The translations under genes were made by a program, and so were the position numbers. Source: JAFGBN01 sp964394145 (GTDB lineage: Bacteria > Chloroflexota > Dehalococcoidia > GIF9 > AB-539-J10). Taken from it: a DNA stretch of 64,000 nt. Below the pieces are notes generated by a model, which saw only the letters and a list, made by a program, of their open reading frames with translations, was not told the DNA's origin and made no database searches. Shown one piece after another: positions 54,118 through 63,114 of the stretch. The stretch is from assembly GCA_964394145.1 (NCBI GenBank), contig CAYMVL010000034.1, forward strand, positions 124,001-188,000, given 5' to 3'. Each line of letters opens with the position of its first letter. Within the stretch, counting starts at the first letter, position 1.

Positions 54118-54555
54118 CTAGGCAGTTACCTTTGTTCCAAAAAACATTCCTAGAAGGCCGCTGCTATCCTCTAACATTCTTTTGACCTTCAGGTCTGTTT
54201 TGAGTAAGACAATCTCGTTTGTTATTTCTACCTTACCACTTATGAGGTGGCCTCCAATAGTGTTCTTTTTTTCATTCCCCAGAACCGCATGCAAATGGAA
54301 ATTATACTCTCCTTCTTGGTTGGAGATATTACCGGTCAGGGCAAGCAGCTCATGTGGTGCTTGGAATTCTTGCGGTGTATAGTTGTCTTTTTCCTTGTAG
54401 TAGCCTAGCTGGAATTGTTTCAACTGGCCCAGGCCAGATAAGATCACAGCCGTTTCGATCTGGTGTTTCTTACACACTCTTCTCAGTTCGTCATAAATGT
54501 CTTCGTTGGGGAACAATCTCACAAATACTAGATTATTTTTCTCCTGGCTCTGCAT
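54118..54555 (-). CDS. PPC/DUF296 domain protein
   Basis: 145 aa. Single PPC domain with ILSGLGQLKQFQLGYY and the metal-binding FHLHAVLGNE...GGHLISGKV pattern. Bacterial members are trimeric with an uncertain role, sometimes DNA-associated. No clear partner nearby. Confidence 0.88.
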   Translation of the reverse strand: MQSQEKNNLVFVRLFPNEDIYDELRRVCKKHQIETAVILSGLGQLKQFQLGYYKEKDNYTPQEFQAPHELLALTGNISNQEGEYNFHLHAVLGNEKKNTIGGHLISGKVEITNEIVLLKTDLKVKRMLEDSSGLLGMFFGTKVTA

Positions 54556-54591
54556 TTATTTCCTTTCTTTTTGGTTACCCTTTTCTGAAGT

Positions 54592-55095
54592 TCAGTATTT
54601 GCCCCTCTTGTGGTCATTATTGTCATGAGCGAGCATCTTTGTATGTTCTTTTTTTGGAGCGAAGTCTGCATTTTCTATTTCAGCCCTTGCTTCCGATTGC
54701 ATGTGCTTCAGCCAACCCGAAGGCAAGGCAAACGGTTTCTTAATTCCGCATGTGTGGTCAAGCAACCTTTTCCCATTATATGCTTGCGGGACATAGTAAG
54801 GGCGAAAGGTATCGAGGACAGCTTCGTCAGCACACGCATCAGTCAAAGCGATTCTTAGCTCAACTGGTGAATCCATTCTCTTTATGTTTGCCAAGCCTGC
54901 TGGCTGTGCTTTTTGCATCGGCTTGTCTAAGAACCTCTTATATTTGTCCAAAGCGTGCACTCCACCTTGCTCACCAGCTATTCTGGCAGTCGACATAGGG
55001 TGTGTGCGGGAGTCACACTCAAAACGCCGGGCAACCTGGCGAGGGCTAATGCCTAATATTTCTAATACCCTGAAGTATTGTGATCTTAATCGCAT
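54592..55095 (-). CDS. Hypothetical protein, 167 aa
   Basis: Not recognised. Codon use looks natural, and segments such as VELRIALTDACADEAVLD and TCGIKKPFALPSGWL look protein-like. No ribosome-binding site before the ATG at 55095, and competing frames exist on the other strand. It could be a fragment of a larger gene. Confidence 0.4.
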   Translation of the reverse strand: MRLRSQYFRVLEILGISPRQVARRFECDSRTHPMSTARIAGEQGGVHALDKYKRFLDKPMQKAQPAGLANIKRMDSPVELRIALTDACADEAVLDTFRPYYVPQAYNGKRLLDHTCGIKKPFALPSGWLKHMQSEARAEIENADFAPKKEHTKMLAHDNNDHKRGKY

Positions 55096-55181
55096 CTTGT
55101 CACACAGCGGTAAAACACAAAATTAGGTCGCGGCCTTTGCACCTCAAGATACCCAGAGGTTGGTAGCCTGAACTGAACTGG

Positions 55182-56228
55182 CTATGGCATAATTCTGTCA
55201 AGCGCACCTTCTATTGCTTCCTTAGTTGGGAAAGAACCGACCTTCGTGAATTGAATAATGCCGTCTTTATCGATAAAGAAGGTAGCGGGGATGTATTGGA
55301 TGTTATACGTCGAGGCTACATCCGTTTTGGCAGCAAGTATCACTGGGAGGGAAAGGTTATTGTTGTCTAGGAACTCTGTTACTTGAGGAGGGTCCCCGTC
55401 TATGTTGATAGCCAGCAATACCAGTCCTTTTGCAGACCATTCGTCGTGCACCTGTTGGAAATAAGGCATTTCTGAGACGCAATGCTGGCACCAAGTTGCC
55501 CAGAAGTGGAGCATTACCGGTTTACCCCGCAGCTCACTGAGGGAAACTGATTTGCCCTCAAGATCATAAAGCTGAAAATCAGGTGCTAGATTACCTATCT
55601 TTGTTCCTTGAGTTGTACTGGATGGCGCCGGCCTCTTTGAGCCAAGAACAGCAAAACTGATGAATGTTAAATCATAGAGCTGAGTTGTTACTGAATGCAC
55701 TGTGGTATCAACTCTTCTATATTGAGGTTTGTACCATTCGGTGCCGTCACAATAGGCGATGTAAAGCTCTCCTTCTCTTATCCCTTCGGGTAGTTTTCCA
55801 GGGTCATAGCGCAAGGTTAGTGAGAGCTCCGGGTAGAACGTTGCGCCTCGGGGTTCTATATTGTAGGCTGAGCTAATGATGTAAGCGTTTTGTGGGGGAG
55901 GGGGTGAGTTTAAGTCCACGGCAACGCGGATGGCCGAGAGAGGCCCATCGTCTTTGTCGAGCACGTTAGTTCCCTTGTCGAGGGACAAACTAATTTCGCC
56001 CTGAGCGGCTGATACCTCTACCTTTGACTTCAGCTTTCCCTCGTTATCAAGAAAGAATTCATGGTTCTCGCCAAGTAAATTAATCTGCAATTGGTGGCTT
56101 GCCATCCCTTCTGTATCGGTTGCGATAGAATTTGAGGAGCAGCCGGCTACTGTAAGTCCCAAGACGAGAACCGGTAAAAATGCCATTAAGAACGTGGCTT
56201 TTAGGAGTTTATTCGTAGTTAACCTCAA
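55182..56228 (-). CDS. TlpA-like thioredoxin-domain lipoprotein
   Basis: 348 aa. Lipobox VAGC near residue 30, a 170-residue beta-rich N-terminal domain, then a TlpA/ResA-type domain (GNLAPDFQLYDLEGK, active site ATWCQHC, and YIPATFFIDKDG with the cis-Pro). Start is TTG at 56228 with AGAGGTGA 7 nt upstream. It probably receives electrons from CcdA encoded just upstream and reduces exported disulfides. Confidence 0.9.
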   Translation of the reverse strand: MRLTTNKLLKATFLMAFLPVLVLGLTVAGCSSNSIATDTEGMASHQLQINLLGENHEFFLDNEGKLKSKVEVSAAQGEISLSLDKGTNVLDKDDGPLSAIRVAVDLNSPPPPQNAYIISSAYNIEPRGATFYPELSLTLRYDPGKLPEGIREGELYIAYCDGTEWYKPQYRRVDTTVHSVTTQLYDLTFISFAVLGSKRPAPSSTTQGTKIGNLAPDFQLYDLEGKSVSLSELRGKPVMLHFWATWCQHCVSEMPYFQQVHDEWSAKGLVLLAINIDGDPPQVTEFLDNNNLSLPVILAAKTDVASTYNIQYIPATFFIDKDGIIQFTKVGSFPTKEAIEGALDRIMP

Positions 56229-56252
56229 ACGTATTTCACCTCTAAGTTAGGG

Positions 56253-56933
56253 TTAAAACCAGATCAGCTTCTTTGTCAGGATGAGTGTGCCAACAGTTGT
56301 AAGCAGTACTCCGCTAACGATGTAGATTGCGGCGGAATAGCCGCCGATGCGTTTTAGCAGGGGATTAACAGAGTCGAATGCGGCTCCTATTACCAAGAGA
56401 GGGATTCCTAATCCCAGAGAATAGATGCCGAGGAGGTAAGCGCCATGCCACGCTTCCTCATAACTCCAGGCAAGAGCTAGAATACCCCCCAGTATACGGC
56501 CAGCAGATGGGGTCCACGCTAAAGAGAATATGGCTCCTATTAGTAACGAGCTTAAGTAGCCAGTAGTAGTGCCCCGGGACATGGATAGATGTTTCTCGTA
56601 GTTCAACTGTGGGATTTTCAGGCTAGCCAGCATAATCAAGCCTAAACATATTAGCAAGACAGCAGCTATTTGACGAATTGTTGCTAAATGAGAGCTAAGG
56701 GCAAATCCAGCGAATCCAGCCCCAGCCGGCATGATAACAAAAATTGCGGTAAAACCTACTACGAAGCTGACGGAATGAAGGAATATTAAAGTGCGCTCGT
56801 TGTAAGTTCCGGGCACAAGCACATCAGGGCCAGCCAAGCTAGCAATGTATACCCGCACTACGGGCAGCGAACAGGGTGATAAAAAAGATAGTAATCCTGA
56901 ACCGAAAGCAACAACAAGCGATGTGTTTTCCAT
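56253..56933 (-). CDS. CcdA/DsbD-type thiol-electron transporter
   Basis: 226 aa with six membrane segments. N-terminal FLSPCSLPVVRVYI carries the first redox Cys of the family (usually in SPC.LP), and a later repeat reads SLAWTPSAGRILG, where the usual second Cys is not seen. It moves electrons from cytoplasmic thioredoxin to the outside. It lies between trxB and the TlpA gene, a coherent set. Confidence 0.85.
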   Translation of the reverse strand: MENTSLVVAFGSGLLSFLSPCSLPVVRVYIASLAGPDVLVPGTYNERTLIFLHSVSFVVGFTAIFVIMPAGAGFAGFALSSHLATIRQIAAVLLICLGLIMLASLKIPQLNYEKHLSMSRGTTTGYLSSLLIGAIFSLAWTPSAGRILGGILALAWSYEEAWHGAYLLGIYSLGLGIPLLVIGAAFDSVNPLLKRIGGYSAAIYIVSGVLLTTVGTLILTKKLIWF

Positions 56934-56954
56934 AACCTGCTGTTTATGATATTC

Positions 56955-57881
56955 CTAATTATTCTGGTTTATCTCTTGCAGGTACCTGAAAGTGGACATG
57001 GCGGCAGTAGCACCATCACCGATTGCAGTGGCGACCTGACGCACTGAGTTCCTCCGTATATCGCCAGCAGCGAATATCCCAGATGCAGAGGTAGCCAGCA
57101 TTTCGTCCGTGCAAATGTAGCCGGTATCGTCAAGCTCTAGAATATTAAAAAATTGCTGGCTATTAGGCATAAGGCCTACCGCTACAAAAACACCGGCTAC
57201 CTTCAAAGTAGAATGCTGCCCTGTCTTAACATTCAGCAGTTTGATTTCCTGCAGTATCTTATCTCCCAAAGCTTCCTCTACCACAGTGTCCCAAATGAAC
57301 TCCAGCTTGGGTTGGGCAAATGCTCGTTGTTGGAGCACTAGGCCCGCTCTGAGTTGATCTCTTCGGTGTATTATATAGACCTTCTTAGCATGGCGCGTTA
57401 GCTCCAGGGCATCGGTTATAGCGGTATCACCTCCACCAACTACGGCTATATCTCTGTCGCGGAATAGGAAGCCATCACAGGTAGCGCAATAGGAGATGCC
57501 GTGACCTGATAGCCTTTCCTCACCGGGGACTCCCAGCCTGCGATACTCAGAGCCAGCAGCTATGATTATGGCTGTGGCTTCAAAGATTCCTTCAGTGGTG
57601 GAGACGGTGTATGGTTGTCCTTGAGTAAGCCCTGTAACTTCAGCGGTTACGGCCTCCAGTCCATATTTCATTGCCTGCTGGTGCATGCGGGAACTCAGCT
57701 CAAAACCGCTTATGCCGTCAGGGAACCCGGGGTAATTCTCTACCAGAGAGGCATTGACTATCTGACCTCCGAATACGCCGCGCTCAATCAGTAAGCTCTG
57801 AAGGCCCGCTCGCGAGGTGTATAGTCCGGCGGTAAGTCCTGCAGGACCACCTCCGATTATGATTACTTCATATCTTGCCAC
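56955..57881 (-). CDS. trxB: Thioredoxin reductase
   Basis: 308 aa. FAD motif GGGPAGLTAGLYTSRAG, redox CATCDG, NADPH motif VVGGGDTAITDAL and the final AAGDIR. GTG start at 57881 with CGAGG upstream. It reduces thioredoxin; the CcdA and TlpA genes follow. Confidence 0.95.
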   Translation of the reverse strand: MARYEVIIIGGGPAGLTAGLYTSRAGLQSLLIERGVFGGQIVNASLVENYPGFPDGISGFELSSRMHQQAMKYGLEAVTAEVTGLTQGQPYTVSTTEGIFEATAIIIAAGSEYRRLGVPGEERLSGHGISYCATCDGFLFRDRDIAVVGGGDTAITDALELTRHAKKVYIIHRRDQLRAGLVLQQRAFAQPKLEFIWDTVVEEALGDKILQEIKLLNVKTGQHSTLKVAGVFVAVGLMPNSQQFFNILELDDTGYICTDEMLATSASGIFAAGDIRRNSVRQVATAIGDGATAAMSTFRYLQEINQNN

Positions 57882-57904
57882 TGTATGCCTCGATTACATA
57901 ATCC

Positions 57905-58168
57905 AGGTGAATGTCGGAGTCTGGCTCGGGTGTAGGCTGTGCCATTTAGCAAGCGGTTCATCTCGATTTTATGTGTGCTCTGGATCAGGCACGACAGAAT
58001 CTACCGGGCAAAGCTCAGCACACTTAGGCGATTCGGAACCCCCGACGCACTCAATGCGCTCATCCAGTCAACCACGTAAATATTTTCACGCCCTGATATT
58101 GCTCCGTTGCATCACTCAGCTGCATAGCCAGCACAACTGATGCAATCATCGATGATTTTGCAAGCCAT
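57905..58168 (-). pseudogene. Ferredoxin pseudogene
   Basis: Starts MACKIIDDCISCAGYAAE then a stop. Other frames continue with NGAISGRENIYVVDW, then IECVGGSESPKCAELCPVD and PDPEH, ending KWHSLHP. These blocks follow, in order, the intact ferredoxin at 16722. At least one stop and two frameshifts break it. Confidence 0.75.
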
Positions 58169-58196
58169 CTGCTTACCTGCTTTAACTTGTTTATTG

Positions 58197-58469
58197 CTAG
58201 CTAATAACTGCAAGAATATCGCTTTTTGAGACGATCAAGTATTTCTTGTCCTCAAATTCGATCTCATCACCCGTAAATTTGGCATAGACTATTGTATCTC
58301 CGACTTTAATTTTCTCGGCAAGTTCCTCGTCCGTTCCAACTGCCACTACCTTCGCTCTTATCGGCTTCTCCTTGGCTGTATCGGGAAGGATTATGCCTCC
58401 CTTGCTTTTAGTCTCCTGTGTTTCTTCCGGCACCACTAACACACGGTCCTCAAATGGTTTGATCTGCAT
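58197..58469 (-). CDS. groS: GroES-family co-chaperonin
   Basis: 90 aa. KPFEDRVLVVPEE, GGIILPDTAKEKP (mobile loop) and VGDTIVYAKFTGDEIEFEDKKY fit GroES. No groEL is beside it and no CIRCE element was seen. It is in a minus-strand run after a glutaredoxin-like gene. Confidence 0.92.
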   Translation of the reverse strand: MQIKPFEDRVLVVPEETQETKSKGGIILPDTAKEKPIRAKVVAVGTDEELAEKIKVGDTIVYAKFTGDEIEFEDKKYLIVSKSDILAVIS

Positions 58470-58485
58470 TTCAAAACCTCCTTTT

Positions 58486-58734
58486 CTATCTTATGTCCAG
58501 CAATTTATTGATTTTTGCCTTATCAAAACCAACAACGGGATGGTTATTAATTAAGACGACAGGTACGCCCATTATGTTTCGACGCTGAAGTTCCCTGGCG
58601 CCTTCAGGGTCTCGCTCCACATTTACCTCCCTGAATCTGAACTTCTTCTCCTTGAGATACTGTTTCACGCTGTTACACCAGGGGCATGAAGCTCCCGTAA
58701 GGATTATAATTCGTGGCTGACTTGCAGCAGGCAT
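58486..58734 (-). CDS. Glutaredoxin/NrdH-like protein
   Basis: 82 aa with active site CPWC, VNVERDPEGA and the cis-Pro in MGVPVVLIN, GF at the end. Lies 16 bp before groS in the same direction. Likely takes electrons from a TrxB-like reductase. Confidence 0.9.
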   Translation of the reverse strand: MPAASQPRIIILTGASCPWCNSVKQYLKEKKFRFREVNVERDPEGARELQRRNIMGVPVVLINNHPVVGFDKAKINKLLDIR

Positions 58735-58779
58735 AGATACCTCATTCCGTTCACAATTATTGGCTCGCTGCTGGCATTG

Positions 58780-59421
58780 TCACTTTGCCGCCTTAAGCAA
58801 GCGCAGGTGCGCTCTTAGGAAAAGTTCTTCCTGAAAGCTAGTAAATCCTTGTCTCAAGAGCATCTCCTTGAGATTGAGCTTAAGAAACTCTGAAGCAAGC
58901 TGGCACTCTCCGTGGGTAAATGCCCATCTAACGGGAAACCATAGCCTGTCTAGATCAAATTCATTATAATCCAAAATACAAAAGCTGCCCCCTGCTTTTA
59001 GGGCTCGGTACGCATTGCCGATAATGACAACTTTTTGCGCATCCTCGAAACCATGTAGGACGAACGAAACAAATACTTTATCGAATTCGTCCCGGTATGT
59101 CAAAGGCATCTCAATTCGTTGCTGAATGAATCTCACATTGCTATATGGCTGGCAGCGCTTTCGAGACAAATTCAGCATTTCATTACTGATATCAAGTCCC
59201 AGGACGCTACCGTTAGAGCCTATCTTCTGAGCTATAAGCTTATCGTTCCTGCCTGTTCCGGAACCCAAATCGAGAATTGACTGTCCCTGCCGGATATCCA
59301 TCTTATCAACAACTTCCCTTATTAGTCGAGCGTAATACCCTAGAGATATGGCATTCATAAGCAGGTCATAGAAGCGAGCTTCTGTAGGTCCTACTGCCAC
59401 TCTAGATCTGGGTGATGACAC
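58780..59421 (-). CDS. Class I SAM methyltransferase (UbiE-like)
   Basis: 213 aa. SAM site ILDLGSGTGRND, then LGLDISNEML and LKAGGSFCILDY. The C-terminus (LLRQGFTSFQEEL) matches UbiE/COQ5-like enzymes. GTG start at 59421. Substrate unknown. Flanked by redox genes. Confidence 0.85.
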   Translation of the reverse strand: MSSPRSRVAVGPTEARFYDLLMNAISLGYYARLIREVVDKMDIRQGQSILDLGSGTGRNDKLIAQKIGSNGSVLGLDISNEMLNLSRKRCQPYSNVRFIQQRIEMPLTYRDEFDKVFVSFVLHGFEDAQKVVIIGNAYRALKAGGSFCILDYNEFDLDRLWFPVRWAFTHGECQLASEFLKLNLKEMLLRQGFTSFQEELFLRAHLRLLKAAK

Positions 59422-59430
59422 AATAAACCT

Positions 59431-60423
59431 CTAGCTAAGCATGGCGATGTAGTCTTTAGCCAGCTTGCCATTTATAGCTCCCCCAAACATCTCTCCTCTC
59501 TTTACCTTCTCGAGTGCTAGGTGCTCGCTGGCAGCCATTCCGGCTGAAGCTCCTTGAGCAGCGCTAGTAATAAGATGTCTGTGGCTTCCTGTGATCTCGC
59601 TGCAAGCGAATATCCCAGGCCTATCAGTCATCATCTTGTCGTTAACCTTTATAAACCTACCTGCCATCTCAATGCCTGCTTGGCGTGCTAGCTCGGTATT
59701 TGGTTCTGTACCTACACAAATAATTAGCCAGTCAGTTGCTACTTCCCTTTGCTCGGCCGTTTTGCTATTTACCAGCACCACCGACTTAACTTTGCCATCC
59801 CCTCTGATTTCCTTAACTCCGGTGTTACACCATATCTTGATGCCCTGTTCCTCTAATGTTTTCACCATCACGGGGTATGCCTTTGGCCATGGCAGGAATT
59901 CTATAACCGTGACATCGGCGGTTTCGGTTCTGGCCAGAAGGGCGCTCTTGGCTCCGCTATTCCCGGCACCAACCACCAGGACTTTCTTTCCGGTAAACTC
60001 CTTGTGGTCCCTCTTGGCGTAGTAGGATACGCCTTTGCCAGTGAATATGTCTTCTCCCGGTATACCAAGTCGTATCATGGTACTGCCAGTCGCAATGATT
60101 ATAGTCTGCGCCCTGTATTGATTTACCTCAGTAGTGACAATCTTGTCTTTGGCATTGAGACTGATGACTCTTTCGCGTCTCAACTGCGCTCCAACTCCTG
60201 CTGGAGGGGGTAGAGTCGCCTGTTTCTCCATATTTTGCATTAGTAGTGCCCCGTCGTCGGCGGGAAAACCGGGGTAATTGCTTAATGTATAGGATACGGC
60301 ACCTTGGCCGCCGACCCAGCTCTCCTCCAGAACCAGTGTGCTCCAACCATCGAGCTGGGTGAATATTGCTGCCGATAAGCCGGCGGGACCAGCACCAACG
60401 ATGACTACGTCTCTCTCTTCCAC
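59431..60423 (-). CDS. TrxB-like FAD/NAD(P) oxidoreductase without the redox CXXC
   Basis: 330 aa. FAD motif VGAGPAGLSAAIF, NAD(P) motif VVGAGNSGAKSALL and the C-terminal FACSEITG are intact. The CATCDG position reads YAKRDHKE, with no cysteine pair, so it cannot work as a thioredoxin reductase. By analogy with ferredoxin-NADP reductases of this fold, it may pass electrons to the ferredoxin encoded 44 bp upstream. GTG start. Confidence 0.87.
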   Translation of the reverse strand: MEERDVVIVGAGPAGLSAAIFTQLDGWSTLVLEESWVGGQGAVSYTLSNYPGFPADDGALLMQNMEKQATLPPPAGVGAQLRRERVISLNAKDKIVTTEVNQYRAQTIIIATGSTMIRLGIPGEDIFTGKGVSYYAKRDHKEFTGKKVLVVGAGNSGAKSALLARTETADVTVIEFLPWPKAYPVMVKTLEEQGIKIWCNTGVKEIRGDGKVKSVVLVNSKTAEQREVATDWLIICVGTEPNTELARQAGIEMAGRFIKVNDKMMTDRPGIFACSEITGSHRHLITSAAQGASAGMAASEHLALEKVKRGEMFGGAINGKLAKDYIAMLS

Positions 60424-60467
60424 AGTATTTCTTCCTGTGTGAATTAGCGCATGCGATATGTGCTAAT

Positions 60468-60680
60468 CTACAAAAACCGTATTGCCTTCAGGGGACAAGA
60501 CTGAACACATATGCCACAATCCTGACAGAAGCCCGGGAGGAGATAGGGGAAATCATAAGGCTCCTCTTGCCTCCAAACATTGGTAGGGCAGCTGCTTACA
60601 GCAGGGCATACTCCACTGTCGCATTTTTCCGGATGGCAGCTTTCATAATCCACAGCTACCTTAATTTTTAGATCTAACAC
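60468..60680 (-). CDS. Small ferredoxin with unusual first cluster spacing
   Basis: 70 aa paralogue of the protein at 53583. CHPEKCDSGVCPAVSSCP then CQDCGICVQSCPLKAI, with QEEPYDFP between. GTG start at 60680. First gene of a run with the TrxB-like reductase, suggesting a reductase-ferredoxin pair. Confidence 0.87.
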   Translation of the reverse strand: MLDLKIKVAVDYESCHPEKCDSGVCPAVSSCPTNVWRQEEPYDFPYLLPGFCQDCGICVQSCPLKAIRFL

Positions 60681-61607
60681 TGCTGTCTTCTTGCCAGAAT
60701 AGTCAAAACAGCAGCCTCATTACATGTGCTCCGAATGTACCACTATATACAGTTTGCATCTTAACATTAAGGTGATTCGGGTCTGTCATCTGCTATGGCA
60801 CTCCTGCTGCGTGAAAGTGGCCATTGTTGCCATCAGTACGCCGTCAAGAGTACTAGACTATTTTTTGTGCTCCTTACATTTAATAGATAATCCGCCGAAT
60901 GTGTCTCGACCTTAGTGGCGGGAAAATCACTTCCAGTTTTTACATATGCTACAAACCTGCTATTTGGGTGAGGCTCAAATTGAATTCTCTCCTATACGCT
61001 CGGCATTCTAGCTACTCATATTCGCCCGGATCTTCCTGCCGTAGTAGTATGCCTGTTATGTATGCCTCCCATAATCGACCCTCTTTGGTCACGCAAGCAA
61101 ATATTTCGATAAAGTGCGGTCATGCTGATGTTGTGGTTTTCACTGTTGATGCTGATAGTAGAGCTCCCTGACATCTAGGTGAGTATCACCCTTCGGCATA
61201 ATTTCCAGAAGGGATCTTCACTGTGGTGCAGTGGGTGGCACTCGGCCTTGAAGTTGCGGCTGTCTTCCATGGTCGTGTGGCAATATAGCAAATTGCGTTC
61301 CTGTTGTCAAGGCAAAGTTGCGAACTCTCCAGCCCGGGCGATAGCTAAGGGGCATTTTTTCATGGAGGATGTGCTGAGTAGTCGGCCCTCTGGATTAAGC
61401 AAGTAGCGGATTCAGACGTGTTGCTGTCTACTACATCTGGAGGGGCGCTCAGTCTTAAGTAAGGTTGTGGAAATTCTCTAACGATTATGCTGCAACGATT
61501 CTGAAGTGAAAAGCAGCAGAGCAAAGCAACCGGTTCACAGAACGCTTCTTGTGATAGAATGATGCATGGCGTATTGCATTCGGGAATCATGCTGAGAGGT
61601 TCGCAGA
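60681..61607. other. 927-bp region without a recognised gene
   Basis: Several short frames, none protein-like or with good ribosome-binding sites. Possibly decayed sequence. No tRNA or riboswitch pattern was found. Confidence 0.45.
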
Positions 61608-61991
61608 ATGGAGAGGGAGGCATTTGAGGCAGTTGTTGCAAGGACAATCAACGACCTGCCGCTCGAGTTTCGAGAAAGGTTGGAGAATGTTGACATAGTT
61701 GTGCAGGATTGGCCAACACCAGAACAGCTCAGGCAGGTCAAGCTTAGACATCCCGGCCAGTTGCTGGGTCTTTACCATGGTATACCCCGGGCTAGGTGGG
61801 GTAGAGGGTATCGAACGGTTCTACCTGACAAGATAAGCATTTTCCAGAAGCCCATAGAGGCGCAGTGTCATTCAGCTGAGGAAATCGAGCTGAAAATAGG
61901 AGAAGTTGTGCGGCATGAGATAGCTCACCATTTTGGCACTGACGAGAAGACTCTGCAGAGGATAGAAAGGGAAAGGCGGCAGTCAAAGTAG
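61608..61991 (+). CDS. Zincin-like metallopeptidase family protein (DUF1025)
   Basis: 127 aa. HEIAHHFG (HExxH) near the C-terminus and LLGLYHGIPR in the middle match the small bacterial zincin family. Cellular role unknown. The ATG at 61608 lies in GCAGAATGG with no strong ribosome-binding site. Confidence 0.88.
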   Translation: MEREAFEAVVARTINDLPLEFRERLENVDIVVQDWPTPEQLRQVKLRHPGQLLGLYHGIPRARWGRGYRTVLPDKISIFQKPIEAQCHSAEEIELKIGEVVRHEIAHHFGTDEKTLQRIERERRQSK

Positions 61992-62014
61992 ACGTAGAAG
62001 TCAAACGTTTGGCT

Positions 62015-62701
62015 ATGGTAAGCGTTAATGTAACAAAACCTGAAGAAATACCGGCTAGTATTAACGCCAGTCGAAGGATTTTGGCTAGAAGGGTTTTTCA
62101 GAGCTATTTTCCCCTATTGCTGGTGCTGTGGATACTGTTCGTGCTATACCCGAATCCCTTGAATCTGCCGCTTAGCATTGAGAGGGTTTTTGACCCCGAC
62201 ATTGACCCTGGTGCTGTCGAACCAATGGCAGGAGATTTTCCTTCTGCTCCCGCAGATATAGAGAAAGCGGTGCTGGAGAGAATACCGTATCGATATGACT
62301 GGGAGGTTTATAGCGTGCCCTGGTATTTTCCCACTGTAGGGGAGGTATTGGAGAAAGGGCAGGGAGATTGTAAAGCGCGTGCCCTGGTTCTGGCTTCTAT
62401 TTTAGAACTGAGGAACATCCCCTATCGAGTTAATTTGTCTCCCATACATGTCTGGGTTGACTATGAGGGTAAAGAAGAAACATCGATTGAGAACGCTAAA
62501 GTTAAGTTTTACCAGCAGGACCCTGAAACCGGCGAGAGGTGGTTCCAGTTCCCTGAGATTGACCTGAGAGAGGTAATGGATTCCCTCTGGGAGGGCTTCT
62601 GGCTTCCTATGCCCGATGGACGAAAGGCGCTTCTCCTGTCCGGCTTATTGGTTTTAGTAGGGGTCAGGGTGGCTTTAAGCAAGACCAGAGCCGCCCAATG
62701 A
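62015..62701 (+). CDS. Membrane-bound transglutaminase-like protein
   Basis: 228 aa. Membrane helix at about 28-46, transglutaminase core with Cys in GQGDCKARALVL and His in IHVWVDY, a second helix near 205-222. These proteins may act as cysteine proteases or cross-linkers outside the membrane. 23 bp after the zincin gene. A TTG at 62009 is an alternative start. Confidence 0.82.
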   Translation: MVSVNVTKPEEIPASINASRRILARRVFQSYFPLLLVLWILFVLYPNPLNLPLSIERVFDPDIDPGAVEPMAGDFPSAPADIEKAVLERIPYRYDWEVYSVPWYFPTVGEVLEKGQGDCKARALVLASILELRNIPYRVNLSPIHVWVDYEGKEETSIENAKVKFYQQDPETGERWFQFPEIDLREVMDSLWEGFWLPMPDGRKALLLSGLLVLVGVRVALSKTRAAQ

Positions 62702-62826
62702 GAATGCGTTTCTCCTGTCACAACAACAGGTTGACAATTGCCTAGCTAGATTAAGCCAATCTTGGTCTTGTATATGTCTTCCGTTAGCGTTGGGTAAGGG
62801 TATAATTGAATTAGGAGGGAGTGGAA

Positions 62827-63075
62827 GTGAAGAGGACATTCTTTCTAGTGACCCTTGCAATCATACTTGCAGGGATAGTCGTGTTTGGTGTGGGTGATAT
62901 TGCCATTTCTTTTGCTGATATTAGAGTTCCTGAGAATGAGGTGACAAGCGGCGAAGCCAATAATTGCTCTGCGAGTGCCAGTATTCCCAATACTGAACTA
63001 GCCAGCAATAAAGTCAATAATGCTTCAGTAAGTGCTACAATTGTTATTAAGATGACTGGAGTACTTGACCAGTAG
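62827..63075 (+). CDS. Small exported protein, 82 aa
   Basis: Signal-like helix at the N-terminus (FFLVTLAIILAGIVVFGVG) followed by a Ser/Asn/Ala-rich region. AGGAGG lies 8 nt before GTG 62827. TATAAT at 62801-62806 is a perfect -10 with a weak -35. A GTG two codons earlier is also in frame. Function unknown. Confidence 0.6.
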   Translation: MKRTFFLVTLAIILAGIVVFGVGDIAISFADIRVPENEVTSGEANNCSASASIPNTELASNKVNNASVSATIVIKMTGVLDQ

Positions 63076-63114
63076 TCTAGCTAAGAGAGTCTGAGAAAGG
63101 AGGTTTATGCTAGC

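Noticed and set aside
60899..61406. Two plus-strand frames of 75-90 aa in the long gap
   Set aside because: No ribosome-binding sites, unlikely composition, no motifs.
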